DNA of 64,000 nt. Origin: Locusta migratoria. Its lineage: Eukaryota > Arthropoda > Insecta > Orthoptera > Acrididae. Below the pieces are notes generated by a model. That model did not search any database and was not told where the DNA came from. It saw only the letters and a list, made by a program, of their open reading frames with translations. Both the position numbers and the translations under genes were made by a program. Where the stretch lies: contig CM048744.1 in NCBI GenBank assembly GCA_026315105.1, positions 901,709,094 to 901,773,093 on the forward strand, given 5' to 3'. Below, one piece after another: positions 1 through 10,535 of the stretch (positions within the stretch are counted from its first letter, which is position 1; the number at the start of each line of letters is the position of its first letter).

Positions 1-389
1 ATACTATTATCATTAAAGTCTAATGCTAAACTAGGCGATATTGTAAGCTGTATGAAGATTATACATAACCTTTGTGAATTCTACGAAGAACATTATTAAA
101 GGAAAAGACCGGTATCGCGTCCTATTGTATACATTCAAACAACCAGACGGTCAGAAAGTGTCAAATAAATAACAATAATAATAATAAAATGTTTATTGAA
201 TGTAGTTTTTAACCTAGATCATGTGCAAGAGGGCCGTACGTGCTACCACCAGGTAGATTAGATTATATTAATACTTGTTCCATAGATCATATATACGACA
301 TTTCGTAATGATGTGGAAAGTGACAGTTCACTAAATGTTGTCTACACTTGAAAATCAATATTTTAAGGATTTTTCATTACCTTTTTTTC
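1..389. other. AT-rich stretch without a gene
   Basis: This AT-rich stretch has no reading frame that I recognise. Its right end merges into the A/T-rich 3' tail of the reverse-strand LINE that starts at about 390. I see no RNA gene or clear repeat in it. Confidence 0.5.
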
Positions 390-566
390 GTTTTTAATTT
401 TTATAATTTTTTTTAATTTTAACTTTTATTAAAAATTCATCTACATTGTAGAAGGAGTTGACATTCAGAAATTCCTTTAATTTCTTTTTAAATACTAGCT
501 AGCTATCTGTCAGACTTTTGATGGTACTTGGTAAGTGACCAAAGACTTTCGTGGCAGCATAATTCA

Positions 567-1367
567 TCACTGTCTGAGCCAAAGTTTTAACCTTGAATAG
601 TGAATATCATCCTTTCTCCTAGTGTTGTAGCTATGCACACTGATATTACATTTGAATTGCGTCGGATTGTTAATAACAAATTTCATGAGTGAATATATAT
701 ATTGTGAAGCTACTGTGAAGCTCCCTAGATCCCTAAATAAGTGTCTGCAGGATGATCTTGGGTGGGCTCCAGCAATTATTCTGATTAGACGCTTTTGTGC
801 AATGAATACTTTTTCACTCAATGTTGAATTGCCCCAGAATATGATCCCATATGCAAGCAGTGAATGAAAATAGGCATAGTAAGCTAATTTACTGAGATGT
901 AATTTCCAAATTTTGCAATGCCCTGATAGCATATGTAGCTGACTCAAACGTTTCAAGAGATCTTCAATATTTTTCTTCCAATACAATCCCTCGTCAATGC
1001 AAACACTTAAAAATTTTGAATATTCTATCTTAGCTACAGATTTATGTTCAAAGTCTAAATTTATTAATGGTGTCATGCCATTTACTTTATTAAACCGTAT
1101 GTACTGGGTTTTATCAAAGTTTAATGAGAGTTCATTTGTAGGGAACCACTTAATAACTTTCTGAAACATATCATTTACAATTTCATCAGTTAATTCCTGT
1201 TTGTCAGGTGTGATAGCTATACTTGTAACATCACCAAAAAGGACTAGCTTAGCATCTTCGTGAATGTAGAATGGGAAGTCATTAATATATATTAAGAACA
1301 GCAATGGACCCAATACCGAACCTTGTGGGACCCCATTTATTATAACTCTCCAGTGAGAGGAATTCAT
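567..1367 (-). pseudogene. LINE reverse transcriptase, C-terminal half (family A)
   Basis: This 266-residue frame starts inside the RT palm. The GVPQGSVLGPLLFLIYIND block is clear. Motif C, normally F-A/V-D-D, reads FGDVTS, so the second catalytic aspartate is valine and the enzyme should be dead. The rest is the LINE thumb and connection region ending with HSYNTRR. Homology to the copy at 47572-48333 continues below 590 in another frame (FNVNSFYN-like residues near 440), so a frameshift near 590 cuts off the true C-terminus. The first ATG is simply internal. It was never a separate host gene. Confidence 0.8.
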
Positions 1368-1497
1368 AGTTTCATCTATATCAAGTGAACTGCTTATTTA
1401 AACTTTCTGCACACTTCCAGTTAAATATGATTTAAACCATTTGTGCACTGTCCCACTCATACCACAATACTTAAGCTTATCTAGAAGAATCCCACGA

Positions 1498-1707
1498 GTT
1501 TAAGAATCAAAAGCCTTTGCCAGATCACAGAAAATCCCAACTGCTGATGTTCGGTTATTCAAAGCATTTAATATTTCATCAGTGAAGGTATATATAGCAT
1601 TTTCAGTTGAAATGCTGTTTTGAAAACCAAACTGACAGTTTGCTATAACTTTATTTTTACTCTTATGTGAAGCAATTCGAGAATAGACCCTGATGCAACA
1701 CAATCTT
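1498..1707 (-). pseudogene. LINE reverse transcriptase, fingers/motif A fragment (family A)
   Basis: This is the upstream part of the same RT. It carries the QFGF block and motif A (FCDLAKAFD), whose catalytic aspartate is intact. An in-frame stop follows at about 1499-1501. The same frame then continues with LLDKLKYCGMSG and HKWFKSYL, has another stop, and reaches the 567-1367 frame. The two pieces are therefore one gene with at least two nonsense mutations. The element ends at about 1707. Confidence 0.75.
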
Positions 1708-1879
1708 CACTGACGAGCCTGTTAGTTGTACGTGTGCTGTGCGTAAAATTTTCGAGCCCATTTTCTCCGAACTTTCTGGATAGTGCGCTCTAGGACTTCT
1801 GTCAGTGGACACCCTCAAGACATACTACTATCTTGCAAAGTCCATTCCCTAACAGACTTTCCGAGACAGGAAGCTCTCC

Positions 1880-2275
1880 TCATTAGTGATAAGAAGACGA
1901 CCTCACAATTTTCACTTTTTACAGTAAATTGCCAGTTTCTACACCATTTACTTTAATCGTTTTGCAGTTTCTTTCGATCCTTCGGTGAATGCACTAGATG
2001 ATAGATGACAGCATGATCCGCAAACGGCCTAAGAGGGCTGCTTATATTCTCAAATTGTCTGATAAATCGTTCATGAACACAAGGAAATCAAAAGGGCTCT
2101 ATAACACTTCCCTGAGGAACGCTAGATACCTTCTCTGTTTCATTCGATGCCCTTTTGTCAGTTACTACGATCTGTGTCCTATATGACATTTCTGACGAAA
2201 AACCGCGAATCCACTCCCATAACTGGGAATATATTCCATACCCATGCACACTGGACTTTACCCGCTTCTGACCAG
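1880..2275 (-). mobile_element. Degraded LINE RT fragment (family B)
   Basis: Read on the reverse strand, this resembles the RT region of the family B LINE at 5788-6770. The block near 2010-2030 reads FADHAVIY where the better copy has FGDDAVIY, and sequence on the motif B side lies at about 2090-2140. It has many stops and frameshifts and no usable frame. It sits directly behind the family A fragment. I found no TSD. Confidence 0.5.
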
Positions 2276-3098
2276 CGGCCCCATTAGTAAACTAATGTTC
2301 GAGCTTCCAACTACAAGAAACATTCCCTCCCCCCTCCCCACACCCGCCCCTCCTGAGACTGCCTGGATTTTGTAGGCTCAGAGATGACTTCAGGACAAAT
2401 GGCAACATCCGGCATCAGGAATATTTTCCTTCACAAAACGTGCCGCAAACCTGTTGGTAAGATGATCTGACAAGGTCTCACAAATAGTCCCCAGGAACTC
2501 TTTCGATGCCTGCCACGCCCATTCGGCCAAGGGTGAAGAGTCACTGTCAGTCTCAACGCGAGCACTACCTGGGCTGGCCACAACCATTGTATGAAGCATG
2601 GAATCTGTGAAGTGTCACCAAGCAAGGTCCCATCTACATGCTGCAAACACTGTGTCTATCTATAATATAGTGGACTACTACAATACTGAAACAAAGACAA
2701 ATACGAACAGATACAAATAAAGATGCGTTGTCGAAATGTACAGTAGAAATTACTAACATAAATGCGAGAACTATGTCAAGAAGACAGATTGAAATGCAGA
2801 GGTCAAATTACGACTACGAAATTACACAGGTGAAACTATACAAAATTACTGTAACGGTAAAAGCGCCGCAAATACACATTTATTAAGCAATACGGTTGAG
2901 AAATGCGAGAATGTGTCTAAAAAGGCAAATACACGCAACTGGCGTCAGAATTAATGGACAGAACACACGAATAAATCAAAATAACACGCATGTATTCAGT
3001 TTCTCTGTACTGGTGGTGGTGCTGGCTGGAGAGTTGAACTTACATTTTCTGATAATTCATTGCAATTGAGGATATTTTTTTATTTTCTTTTTGTACAG
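2276..3098. other. No recognised gene; probable intron upstream of the exon at 3099
   Basis: There are two overlapping short reverse-strand frames at 2390-2646 with no family I recognise. They are probably chance. The last 40 bases are a pyrimidine tract ending in TTTTTGTACAG, a good 3' splice site for the + strand exon that follows. I infer that at least part of this stretch is intron of that gene. Confidence 0.4.
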
Positions 3099-3259
3099 GT
3101 CAGAAAGTGCCCGAGGAGTACCGCTGCATTCCGGGACAACTATTCGCGATGCAGTGCAAGGCCTGCATCTGCCCCCCCGACGGGGATAAGCGCAGCGTTC
3201 ACCCAAGAAGCTGCAGCAATAGGATGTGTCCCCAAGGCTGTGAGTTCCACACCCTCTGA
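3099..3259 (+). CDS. Terminal exon of a cysteine-rich secreted protein, pacifastin-like protease-inhibitor domain
   Basis: A strong acceptor (pyrimidine tract plus TACAG ending at 3098) is followed by a phase-2 coding stretch of 52 codons and a TGA at 3257-3259. The peptide has eight cysteines, spaced C-x9-C-x2-C-x-C-x3-G ... C-x4-C-x2-C plus one more. It includes C-I-P-G after the first cysteine and K-A-C-I-C in the middle. Pacifastin light-chain inhibitors (family I19) follow C-x9-12-C-x2-C-x-C-x2-3-G-x3-6-C-[TS]-x3-C. This exon fits except that the loop before the fifth cysteine is longer, nine residues after the glycine. Such proteins are secreted serine-protease inhibitors, well known in locusts. 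Upstream exons with the signal peptide are not visible here. A VWC-type domain is the main alternative. Confidence 0.5.
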
Positions 3260-3468
3260 CAAAGGCTGCGTACAACGTCGAAGCTACTGATTGTGCCTCT
3301 CCTGAGAAGCAGCACAAGAAGTATTTTACGTTGCAGTTACGATGCAATCTGATATGCAGGCAAACAGTAGCATACAGTGCCCATACTAATCGATTACACC
3401 TAGCATACTGCGCTACATTTAAACCTTTTAAATTTCTAAATGGTAGTTTCAGTTTGTTGTTCAGCAAA

Positions 3469-3479
3469 TGAAAAAAAAA

Positions 3480-3521
<42 letters not shown>
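3469..3521. repeat. Homopolymer A/T tract
   Basis: A run of ten A, then TATTT and about 40 consecutive T. It could be the poly(A) tail of a retroposed sequence inserted on the reverse strand, or simple slippage. It lies in the probable 3' UTR of the exon at 3099. The apparent poly-lysine peptide on the reverse strand comes from this tract and is not a gene. Confidence 0.85.
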
Positions 3522-3522
<1 letters not shown>

Positions 3523-3596
3523 TGATTGTACGTCTGGTTACAAAAACCCATTAATATACGTTCATCCGGTGACAATAAGTGAATGAAAAATGTTTG

Positions 3597-3602
3597 AATA
3601 AA
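3597..3602 (+). promoter_or_regulatory. Candidate poly(A) signal AATAAA
   Basis: AATAAA lies about 340 bases after the TGA of the cysteine-rich exon, past a long T tract, at a reasonable distance for its 3' UTR. No other coding feature on this strand needs it. The assignment is inferred from position only. Confidence 0.4.
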
Positions 3603-4499
3603 AGCGGACTCAGAGGCAGAGAAAAAAAGTGCAAGGCCCAGAATCAAGGGGGGAAAACCCATCTACGAGCCTGGCCTGGTAGTAAAAGCAGTAGCAGATA
3701 TCTCGCTGCTGGCGACAAATAACGCAGTGTTAGGGTAAAGTTAGCTGACGGTACCGTGCAAGCTCGTGACCATTTCAGAGCTTAGGATCGCTACAATGAT
3801 TGTCAGTATGATTAGACGCTTCGATGTGGCTGGACACTACAACGATACCTCAACATAAATTTGCTGTTTAAAATGTCGATTAATTCACTTTGTCCACTTA
3901 AACGTGCTACAGGAGGCACATTATAGGTAACAGACCAATAAATAACAGTATACTTTAGTTAATGGATTTCCAGGTTGATTCTCGCAAAGTAAACTGAGTT
4001 CCACGCTCAACGACAAATTTAGAGCTGTTCCATAAAGTTTCGGGATTGCAGCTGGATCCGTCGACAATCATTCAGCCATCTTCAGTTTAGATCGTTCCAT
4101 TTGAAATTGCGAGGTTTTTTTCCTTCATTGTGATTTCATTCCTTGGGTGGGGCTGGCTGGAAGCATCTAAGGCGCTCTTCTGTCTACAGAAATTTCACAT
4201 GGTACGAAGAATATAAACGAAAGACAGTTGGAGGACAAAGGGAGACAATACATAAAACACTGTGACAATAGGGAAGACGAGCATGAATTTGAAATGGAGT
4301 TTGGTGTGCAGTAGTATATAAAATCATACGGCGTCGAAAAACAGACAAACAGTACATTGAAGAACTTAGTTACAAAGACAGTTAAAAGACACAGGCACTG
4401 GCTGTGGGATGGTCATTTGCAGTTACATTAAAAAATACACAAAACACTGATGATTTACACCGACTGAGACACAGGTGATGCACACGCAGATGATGAAAG
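3603..4499. other. No recognised gene
   Basis: Ordinary AT-rich sequence with no long frame, no RNA gene and no repeat that I can place. It ends where the purine-rich (+ strand) tail of the family C LINE begins. Confidence 0.4.
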
Positions 4500-4899
4500 T
4501 CACGGTTGTAGATGGAGAGGAAGAAAAAAAGAGGGAGAGAGGGGGGAAGGGGGAGAAGCGTATGAGTGGCTACAGCTGAGGAGAGAGCAAGGAGAAGTCA
4601 CAGGGCCAGGGGAAAGGAAAGGAGTGGCTGTCCCCAGAAGGCGTAAGGAGCAGGAGGTGGGATTCCGGAGGGACTGGCGTGAGGAGGGGGGCCAGAAAGG
4701 GGGGAGTTGGGCACTCTTGGTGGTCTGAAGGACGGGGGGGGGGGAGAGCAGGAGGAGAAGGGGGAGGATCAGAGCTGGTATGAGGGATAAATGTCTGGGC
4801 AGTGGGCATCGTCAGGAAGGGAGGAAGGGGAAAGGTACGGAAATTGCCATGGGAAAGGGTAAGGAGGGTGGACAAGTGTATAGCAGTGGGGAATACAAT

Positions 4900-5787
4900 G
4901 TTAATGGTGCAGCAATGGACCAATACTGGGAGGAGAGAATAGACAATAGGATGAGGGGGATCCAGTTTTCGGTGAACAAAGGTCTCAATGAAGCGGGCAA
5001 GGTGGGGAAGGGAATAAGGTTATAGAGCAGCCACGTGGGGGATGGGGGGAAGGAAGGGATATGGAAGGCGAGGCGGAGGGCATACCGTTCTAGGATCTCG
5101 AGGGACTTGTAGAAGGATTGGGGGTCATGAGTGATTTTTAGTTATAGAGGATGGTGAAATGGTTCTGGCTCCAGGTTTGGCCAATATGGAGTTTAAGGAG
5201 TAGAAGGCGGGAGCGGGCTTTTTCTTGGATGGTGCAGAGGTGCGATCTATGGTGAGGCCCAGGTATTTAAGTGTGGGAGAGAGGCAGATGGGTCGGTTGT
5301 GGAGGATGGGGTAAAAATCACAGGGGCGGAAGGAAGGAGTGGTGCGACATACAATGATCGCTTGGATTTTGGCAGGATTTACAGATACACCAAGTGGTGA
5401 AAAGATCAGTGTTCTTGGAGAAAGAGATCGGAGCGGGCGCAGGTGGGAGATAAGGCAAGGAAACCGGTGTCATCAGAATATTGGAAGAGGTATATGTCAG
5501 GGGCAGGTTTATGCATATCTGCTGTTTACAATAGATAAAGGAAGGGAGAAAGGATGGAACCTTGAGGCATGCTAGCACAGGGATAGAAAAGACGGGAATC
5601 GGTGTTGCGGATGGTAACATAGGTAGGGCGGTTGGAGAGGAAGGAGACAACGACCCGATCAAGGTTGATGGAGAGGGCATAGGTTTGGAGTTTGAACAGC
5701 AGGCCAGAATGCCAGACTCGGTCATAGGCCCGTTCGAGGTCTAGGGAGACAAAGATGGCAGCATGGAGGGAATTGCATGATTATGGT
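4900..5787 (-). pseudogene. LINE reverse transcriptase, palm and connection (family C)
   Basis: Reading down from 5787 the frame gives motif A (VSLDLERAYDRVWHSG), then LLFKLQTYALSINLDRVVV, the block ASMPQGSILSPFLYLL, and motif C as YSDDTGF. The catalytic aspartates of motifs A and C are present. A TAA at 5526-5528 interrupts the LYLLYVND-type block, and later stops follow. About 300 residues can be traced to around 4900. The strong proline, serine and leucine bias follows from the CT-rich coding strand. Confidence 0.75.
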
Positions 5788-6770
5788 ATATCGCCCTAAA
5801 TTTGCGACTGGATAGGGGATTTCCTGTCAGAGAGGACATAGTTCGTAGTAATCAATGGTAAGGCATCGACTAAAACAGAGATGATATTGGGCGTACCACA
5901 GGGTACTGTTATTGGTCCTGCTGTTCCTTATTTACATAAACGATTTAGGGGAAAATCTAAGTAGCTCTCTTAGGTTGTTTGGAGATGACGCCGTCATTTA
6001 CTGTCTAGTAAAATCATCTGAAGTTCAAAACCAACTACAGAACGATTTGAATAAGATATTTGTATGGTGGACACTATATAATGATAAGTGTGAAGTCGTC
6101 CACATGAGTACGAAAAGAAATCCTTTAAACTTTGTTTACATGATAAATCAGTCAAACGTGAAGTCTGTAAACTCGACAAATACAATTACAATTACTTCTG
6201 ACTTAAATTGGAAAGGACACATAGATAATGTCGTGGGAAAGGCGAACAAGATACTGCGTTTTATTGGCAGAACACTTAAAACATGCAACAGAACTACTGA
6301 AGAAACTGCATACACTACGCTTGTCCATACTTTTATGGAATATTGCTACCCAGTGTGGGATCCTTATCAGGTGGGTTTGACAGAGGACATCGAAAGAGTC
6401 CAAAGAAGGGCAACTCGTTTCGTATTGTCACAATACAACAGAGACAGCTATACGGAAATGATATAGGATCTAGGATGGGAATGATTACAACAACGGCGCT
6501 TTTCGCTGTGGCGTGGGCTACTTACGAAACTACAATCGCCAACATTCTCCTCCGAATGCGAAAATATATTGTTAACTCCCACTTACATAGGTAGAAATGA
6601 TCATCAGAATAAAATACGAGAAATCAGAGCCCGAACGGAGAGATTCAGGTGTTCATTTTTCCCGCGCGCTATTTGAGAAGGTAATGGGAGATGAAATAGT
6701 ATAACGGTGGTTCGATGAACCCTCTGCCAGACACTTGAATGTGATTTGCAGAGTATCCCATGAAGATGTA
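5788..6770 (+). mobile_element. LINE family B, 5'-truncated, inserted in the family C LINE
   Basis: A forward-strand LINE fragment lies entirely inside the reverse-strand LINE. It begins within the RT just before the GVPQGT block and ends in a short GATGTA-type repeat tail (GAAGATGTAGATGTGGAT) near 6765. That tail is characteristic of LINEs that end in hexamer repeats. The flanking family C sequence resumes with a shared ATTG at both borders, a possible short TSD. Copies of the same family lie at 1880-2275, 9815-10535 and 35945-36760. Confidence 0.75.
5870..6610 (+). pseudogene. LINE reverse transcriptase C-terminal half (family B)
   Basis: GVPQGTVIGP is encoded at about 5893-5922. A one-base shift follows, and then 5912-6466 is open with LFLIYINDL, motif C as FGDDAVIY (both aspartates present), VVHMSTKRN, LNWKGHIDNVV and the typical C-terminal YPVWDP block with QRRATRF. 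After a stop the sequence continues in other frames with QRRFFAVAW-like and NKIREIRARTERF-like residues to about 6660. It is non-functional because of truncation and frameshifts. Confidence 0.75.
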
Positions 6771-6775
6771 GATGT

Positions 6776-7385
6776 GGATTGAGCTGAAGGGAGAGGAGTT
6801 GGCTAAGTTGAAATAGTTGGTTATCGGTGGAGAAGGAAGGACGAAAGCCGAATTGGGTGTCACGGAGAAAGAGGTGAAGTTGGAGGTGGTAATGGATGTT
6901 ACAGGATAGGATGGATTCGAAGACCTTGCTGAACACCAGGGTGTGGCGAATTTGACGGTAGGAGGAGGCATCGGAGGGGGTTTGTTAGGTTCAACGAACA
7001 TTAAGACACAAAAATTTTTTCCACATGCGGGGGTAGTAACCAGTGTAATGGATGGTGGTGTAAAGGGGGCATTCACGGAGGTGGCGATAGGTGATTCGGT
7101 CTTGGCCAGGACGCGTGTTGCGTTATGTGCGGAGTGTCAGCTGTAGATCGTGTGCGGTTATGGGTGTGTTTATGTCTGCGGGGGGAGTGCAGCGCATGTA
7201 ATGAAAGCCGAGAGCTAGGGGTGTTAGCGGAACGTCCATTTTCTCATTATCGTCTGGGAAAATGGAATAAACTTAGTTGGAATTGTCAGGGCTGTTGAAT
7301 ATGTCAGAGAGGAAGGAGGCGAAATGGTCAACCTTACTGGCATCATCAGGTAGAGATTGGTCACGGTGCAGGAGGGGAGGAGATT
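6776..7385 (-). pseudogene. LINE reverse transcriptase, N-terminal part (family C)
   Basis: This is the upstream part of the RT interrupted at 5788-6770. Recognisable blocks, in changing frames, are a PG-D-I/G-Y-like block near 7060-7110, the PSDASSYRQI block near 6970, FSKVFESIL near 6910-6936, and QFGFRPSFSTDNQL near 6820-6860. These are the RT-0 to RT-2 blocks of Jockey-type LINEs. Several frameshifts are present, and the 5' part of the element, including any endonuclease, is missing beyond 7385. Confidence 0.7.
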
Positions 7386-7387
7386 GC

Positions 7388-8274
7388 TAGTTCTCGACGA
7401 CGCCTTTATAGCAAAAATTGGCGCGGAAGCGCATGCGCACCAGTGGCCGTCACAAACGCGCCCTCTTTCGAATTTACCGCAAGTGGCGTGCAGGCATCTG
7501 CGCGAAGTTGAAATTGAATGTCCGCTATCTTTTGGAACGCGTACGTACCGCATAAGGTGGAAATACGGTACATGTCCGCCCTCTGTCGGAATGCGCACTC
7601 AGTACATTAATTGTCAGACGTATAAAGTTGTAATTGTTGCTAGAAGCGTCGTCCTGCATAAAATGTTTTTTCCTCAGATGATATTATAGAAGTCACAGGT
7701 TCTCGAGTCTTGCCCAAATGAAAGCCGCCGATTCATAAGATATTGGGCTAAACGTACTTCCACAGTTTCTTTGTTTAGTGACTGCCAAAAGGATCTAGTC
7801 GTGGCAAAAGATTTTAATGGTGAAGTAATCCACATCATGTCCTGTGGTAATACAATGCTCAGCTAAGGTGGACTTACTGGACTGCAGCAGACGAGTGCGG
7901 CGTTCGACGCACCTTTCTGGTATTGTTAGTGTCGTCTGACCAATGTAAACTTTGCCACACTGGCAAGGTATTCTGTGAATTCCGGCTTTCCTCAATCCCA
8001 GATCATCCTTAACCAAGCCGAGAAGTGCACTACTCTTCACATGAGGCCGAAAGATGACTTTAACTTGATGTTTTCTAAAAACTCTGCTTAATTTTGACGA
8101 AAGGTTTCCGACGTATGCAAGGAAAGCTCTTGACTTGAAAACCTTCTTATCCTCTTGATGTGGAGGGTGGTCACTTTTCTTCCTCTCCAATGCTTCGCTG
8201 ATCTGATGTGGCGAATATCCATTACCTTTGAAAACGGACATGTCAATCTGGTTTTCAAGTAGGCTATTCAACAA
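7388..8274 (-). mobile_element. Penelope-like retroelement, 3' part with GIY-YIG endonuclease
   Basis: This reverse-strand element encodes the C-terminal end of a Penelope-like protein (see the coding entry) followed by about 300 bases of GC-richer non-coding sequence. The RT part is missing. Its upstream border at 8274 coincides with an A14 run and the start of a family A LINE fragment in the opposite orientation. Confidence 0.7.
7690..8274 (-). pseudogene. Penelope-like element GIY-YIG endonuclease domain
   Basis: The open stretch 7795-8274 has 159 residues. It contains HQVKVIFRPHVK, then IHRIPCQCGKVYIGQTTLTI, which is the GIY-YIG core of Penelope-like elements with the Y-I-G part intact. 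ERRTRLLQSS and LAEHCITTGHDVDY follow, the latter being the conserved AEH-GH block. After the stop at 7795 homology continues in another frame (FWQSLNKETVEVRLAQYLMN) to about 7695, so a frameshift truncates the product. The domain cuts target DNA during retrotransposition. The first methionine is internal, because the RT that should precede it is absent. Confidence 0.8.
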
Positions 8275-8287
8275 AAAAAAAAAAAAT

Positions 8288-8815
8288 CTTTACCTGGTTT
8301 GAAGGCACAGATACTAAGTGCTCTGAATGACCAGATATTACCCATTGAGATCTTTCACATCTCGCAATGGCTTTTGGTTGTGTGAATGATGTAAATCTTC
8401 TAGATAATCTTAAATATTGTGGTATGAAAGGGACAGTGCAAAAATGATTCAATTCATACCATCATGAAAGAGTGTAGGAAGATGAAATCAGCAGTTTATA
8501 CAGTGTGCAAAAATCTGCAGATAGCGCAAACTGGGGACATCTGAGGAATGGGGCCCCAGAAATTTGGTGTTGGGTTCTTTTCGGTTGTTAGTATATATTA
8601 AAAACTTACTGTTGTATATTTACAAAGACCCAAAGCTCATTCTTCTTGTTGACGATACAAATATGTTAGTTACATCAGACAAACAAGAATCAACTAATGA
8701 AATTTTAAATGGTGTCATTCAGGAAATTGTTACGGAAGGAAGGAAGCTTAGGATTTAACGTCCATCGACAAAATTATCACGTGGTTCTCTGCAAATAGAC
8801 TCATTAAATTTTCGC
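8288..8815 (+). mobile_element. LINE family A fragment, forward strand, with a small SINE remnant inside
   Basis: Between 8290 and 8460 the + strand matches the antisense of the LINE at 1400-1500, covering the LLDKLKYCGM block. From 8564 to 8732 it encodes VYIKNLLLYIYKDPKLILLVDDTN, where the VDDT motif C is intact, then TSDKQESTNEIL as in the copy at 567-1367. At 8733-8772 a sequence containing GCTTAGGATTTAACGTCC interrupts the LINE, which resumes with DKIITWFSANRL. That insert looks like the start of another dispersed insect SINE. Many stops make the LINE inactive. Confidence 0.65.
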
Positions 8816-9814
8816 ACTTCAGACATGTTTTTGCTACCCAAATTAAAAAAACCTCACCGACTACTTTTATTGTCTCAACAATCTAATTCCTTCAGCATCG
8901 CCTGATTTTCTGACACTACATTCTATTACCCTTGTTTTACTCTTATTAATGTTCATCTTATATCCTCATTTCAAGGTATTGTTCATTCCGTTTAATTGCT
9001 CTTCCAGATCCTTTGCAGCCTCTGAAAAAATTACTATGTTATCAGCAAACTGCAAACTTTTTATTTCTTCTCCTTGAACTTTAATTCCCTCTCCAAATGT
9101 CTCCTTACTTTCCTTCACAGCTTGCTCAGTCTACGGATAGTACAACATTAGGGGAAAGAATCCAACCAGCCCTGTCTTACTTCCTCCCCAATTACTGGTT
9201 CCCTGTCATGCCTTTCGACTCCAATATCCTGTCTTGGCTCCCTATATTTTAATCCTGTTACATTCAGAATTTTAAAGAGTGTATTCAGTCAACATTGTCA
9301 AAAGCTTTCTCCAGATCTACAAATACTAAAACGTAGGTTTCTCTTTCCTTAAACTATCTTCAAAGATATTTCGTAATGTGTGTATTGCTTCTCGTGTTCC
9401 TATATTTCTCCTAAATCCAAACTGATGTCTCAAGATCGGATTCAACCAATTTCTACCATTCCTCTGTAAATAATTCATCTTAGTATTTTGTAACCATGGC
9501 TAATTAAACTGATAGTTCTGTAATTTATTTTCGTGTAGGCGGTATCTATCTTTTACATAGTTATACATTCTTCTATTATCTTGCATTTCTACTCTAACCA
9601 CTCCCGTCTAGCCAGCCTGTACATCCCGTCAACCTTATTTTTCAGTCGTCTGTACATCCTTTTGCCTGCTTAGCTTGCTGCATTTTTATATTTTCTCCTT
9701 TCATCAACCAAGTTCAATAACTCCTGTGTTATGCAGGAATTCTATTAGGGCTTGACATTCTGCCTGTATGATCCTCTGCGACCTTCATTGCTCTATCCTC
9801 TAGAGGTACCCAAT

Positions 9815-10535
9815 CTTTTTCTACATCTACATCTAGATATATACCCCGCAATCCACCATAAGGTGCGTGACGGAGGGTACACTGTACTACTACTAGGCAT
9901 TTACTTTCCTATTCCACTCCAAAATATAACGAGGAAAAACGAATGCCTATATGCCTCCGTACGAGCCCTAATGTCTCTTAGCTTGTCATTGTGATAATTA
10001 CGCGAAATGTAAGTAGGCAGCAGGAATAGCGTTCCACACTCCAAATTCCGGCTCTCTAAATTTCCGCAACAGAATTTCTCGAAAAGAACCTCGTCTTTCC
10101 TCCAGAGATCCCCATTTGAGTTCCCGCAACATTTCCGTGACACTTGTGTATTGGTCGATCCTACCACTAACGAATCTAGCTGCTTCCCTCTAAACTGCTT
10201 CTATTTCTTCGTTAAAAATGATCTGCTGCGGTTCCCAAACACTGAGCAGTTCTCAAGAGGTGATCGTACAAGCTTTTTATACGCGGTCTCCTTTAAAGAT
10301 GAAGTACATCTTCCGAAAATTCTCACAATAAACCGAAGTCGGCTTTTCTTACATGTTCGTTCCATTTCATATAGCTCTGCAATGTTACGCCTAGATATTT
10401 CAATGACGCAACTCCATCAATAAGCTCACTACTAATGCTTTATTCGAACATAATGGGATTGTTTTTCCTACTCATGCGTATAACCTTACATTTACTATAT
10501 TACTTTTCCCAGTTTCAGCCAGTCCTTGCGTAATG
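9815..10535 (-). mobile_element. LINE family B 3' end inserted in the RTE element
   Basis: Reading + strand, the segment opens with TTTCTACATCTACATCTAG, the reverse complement of the hexamer tail of family B. It continues with antisense sequence of the family B 3' region (the NKIREIRARTE and C-terminal RT blocks). RTE sequence stops at about 9815 (CCTCTAGAGGTACCCAATC) and resumes near 10535 (CTCTGGTTCCTTCAG), which shows that this LINE landed inside the RTE copy. It is 5'-truncated and dead. Confidence 0.65.

Larger units (their letters stand above)
390..1707 (-). mobile_element. Non-LTR retrotransposon (LINE family A, CR1/Jockey group), 5'-truncated
   Basis: Reverse-strand reverse-transcriptase (RT) coding sequence runs from about 1707 down to about 394. 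In reading order the blocks are the QFGF block, motif A (FCDLAKAFD), the GVPQGS block followed by LLFLIYIND, a degraded motif C, and a C-terminal region with HSYNTRRK. This order is typical of the CR1/Jockey part of the LINE tree. The endonuclease and the start of the RT are missing, as expected of a 5'-truncated insertion. Related copies with the same C-terminal layout lie at 8288-8815, 42090-43085 and 47310-48335. The clade assignment is by eye. Confidence 0.8.
4500..7385 (-). mobile_element. Jockey-like LINE (family C), split by another LINE
   Basis: The reverse strand is strikingly pyrimidine-rich and encodes a LINE RT in two blocks. The N-terminal RT block lies at 6776-7385 and the palm block at 4900-5787. 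Between them sits a complete forward-strand insertion (family B, 5788-6770). Below about 4900 the sequence is a pyrimidine-rich 3' region without clear protein homology. The two halves of the RT join logically across the insertion: FSKVFESIL and QFGFRPSFSTDNQ on one side, DLERAYDRVWHSG on the other. Confidence 0.75.

Noticed and set aside
3057..3662. A 201-codon reverse frame containing a poly-lysine run
   Set aside because: The frame is held open by the T tract at 3480-3521 and lies antisense to the cysteine-rich exon. Its peptide shows no domain.
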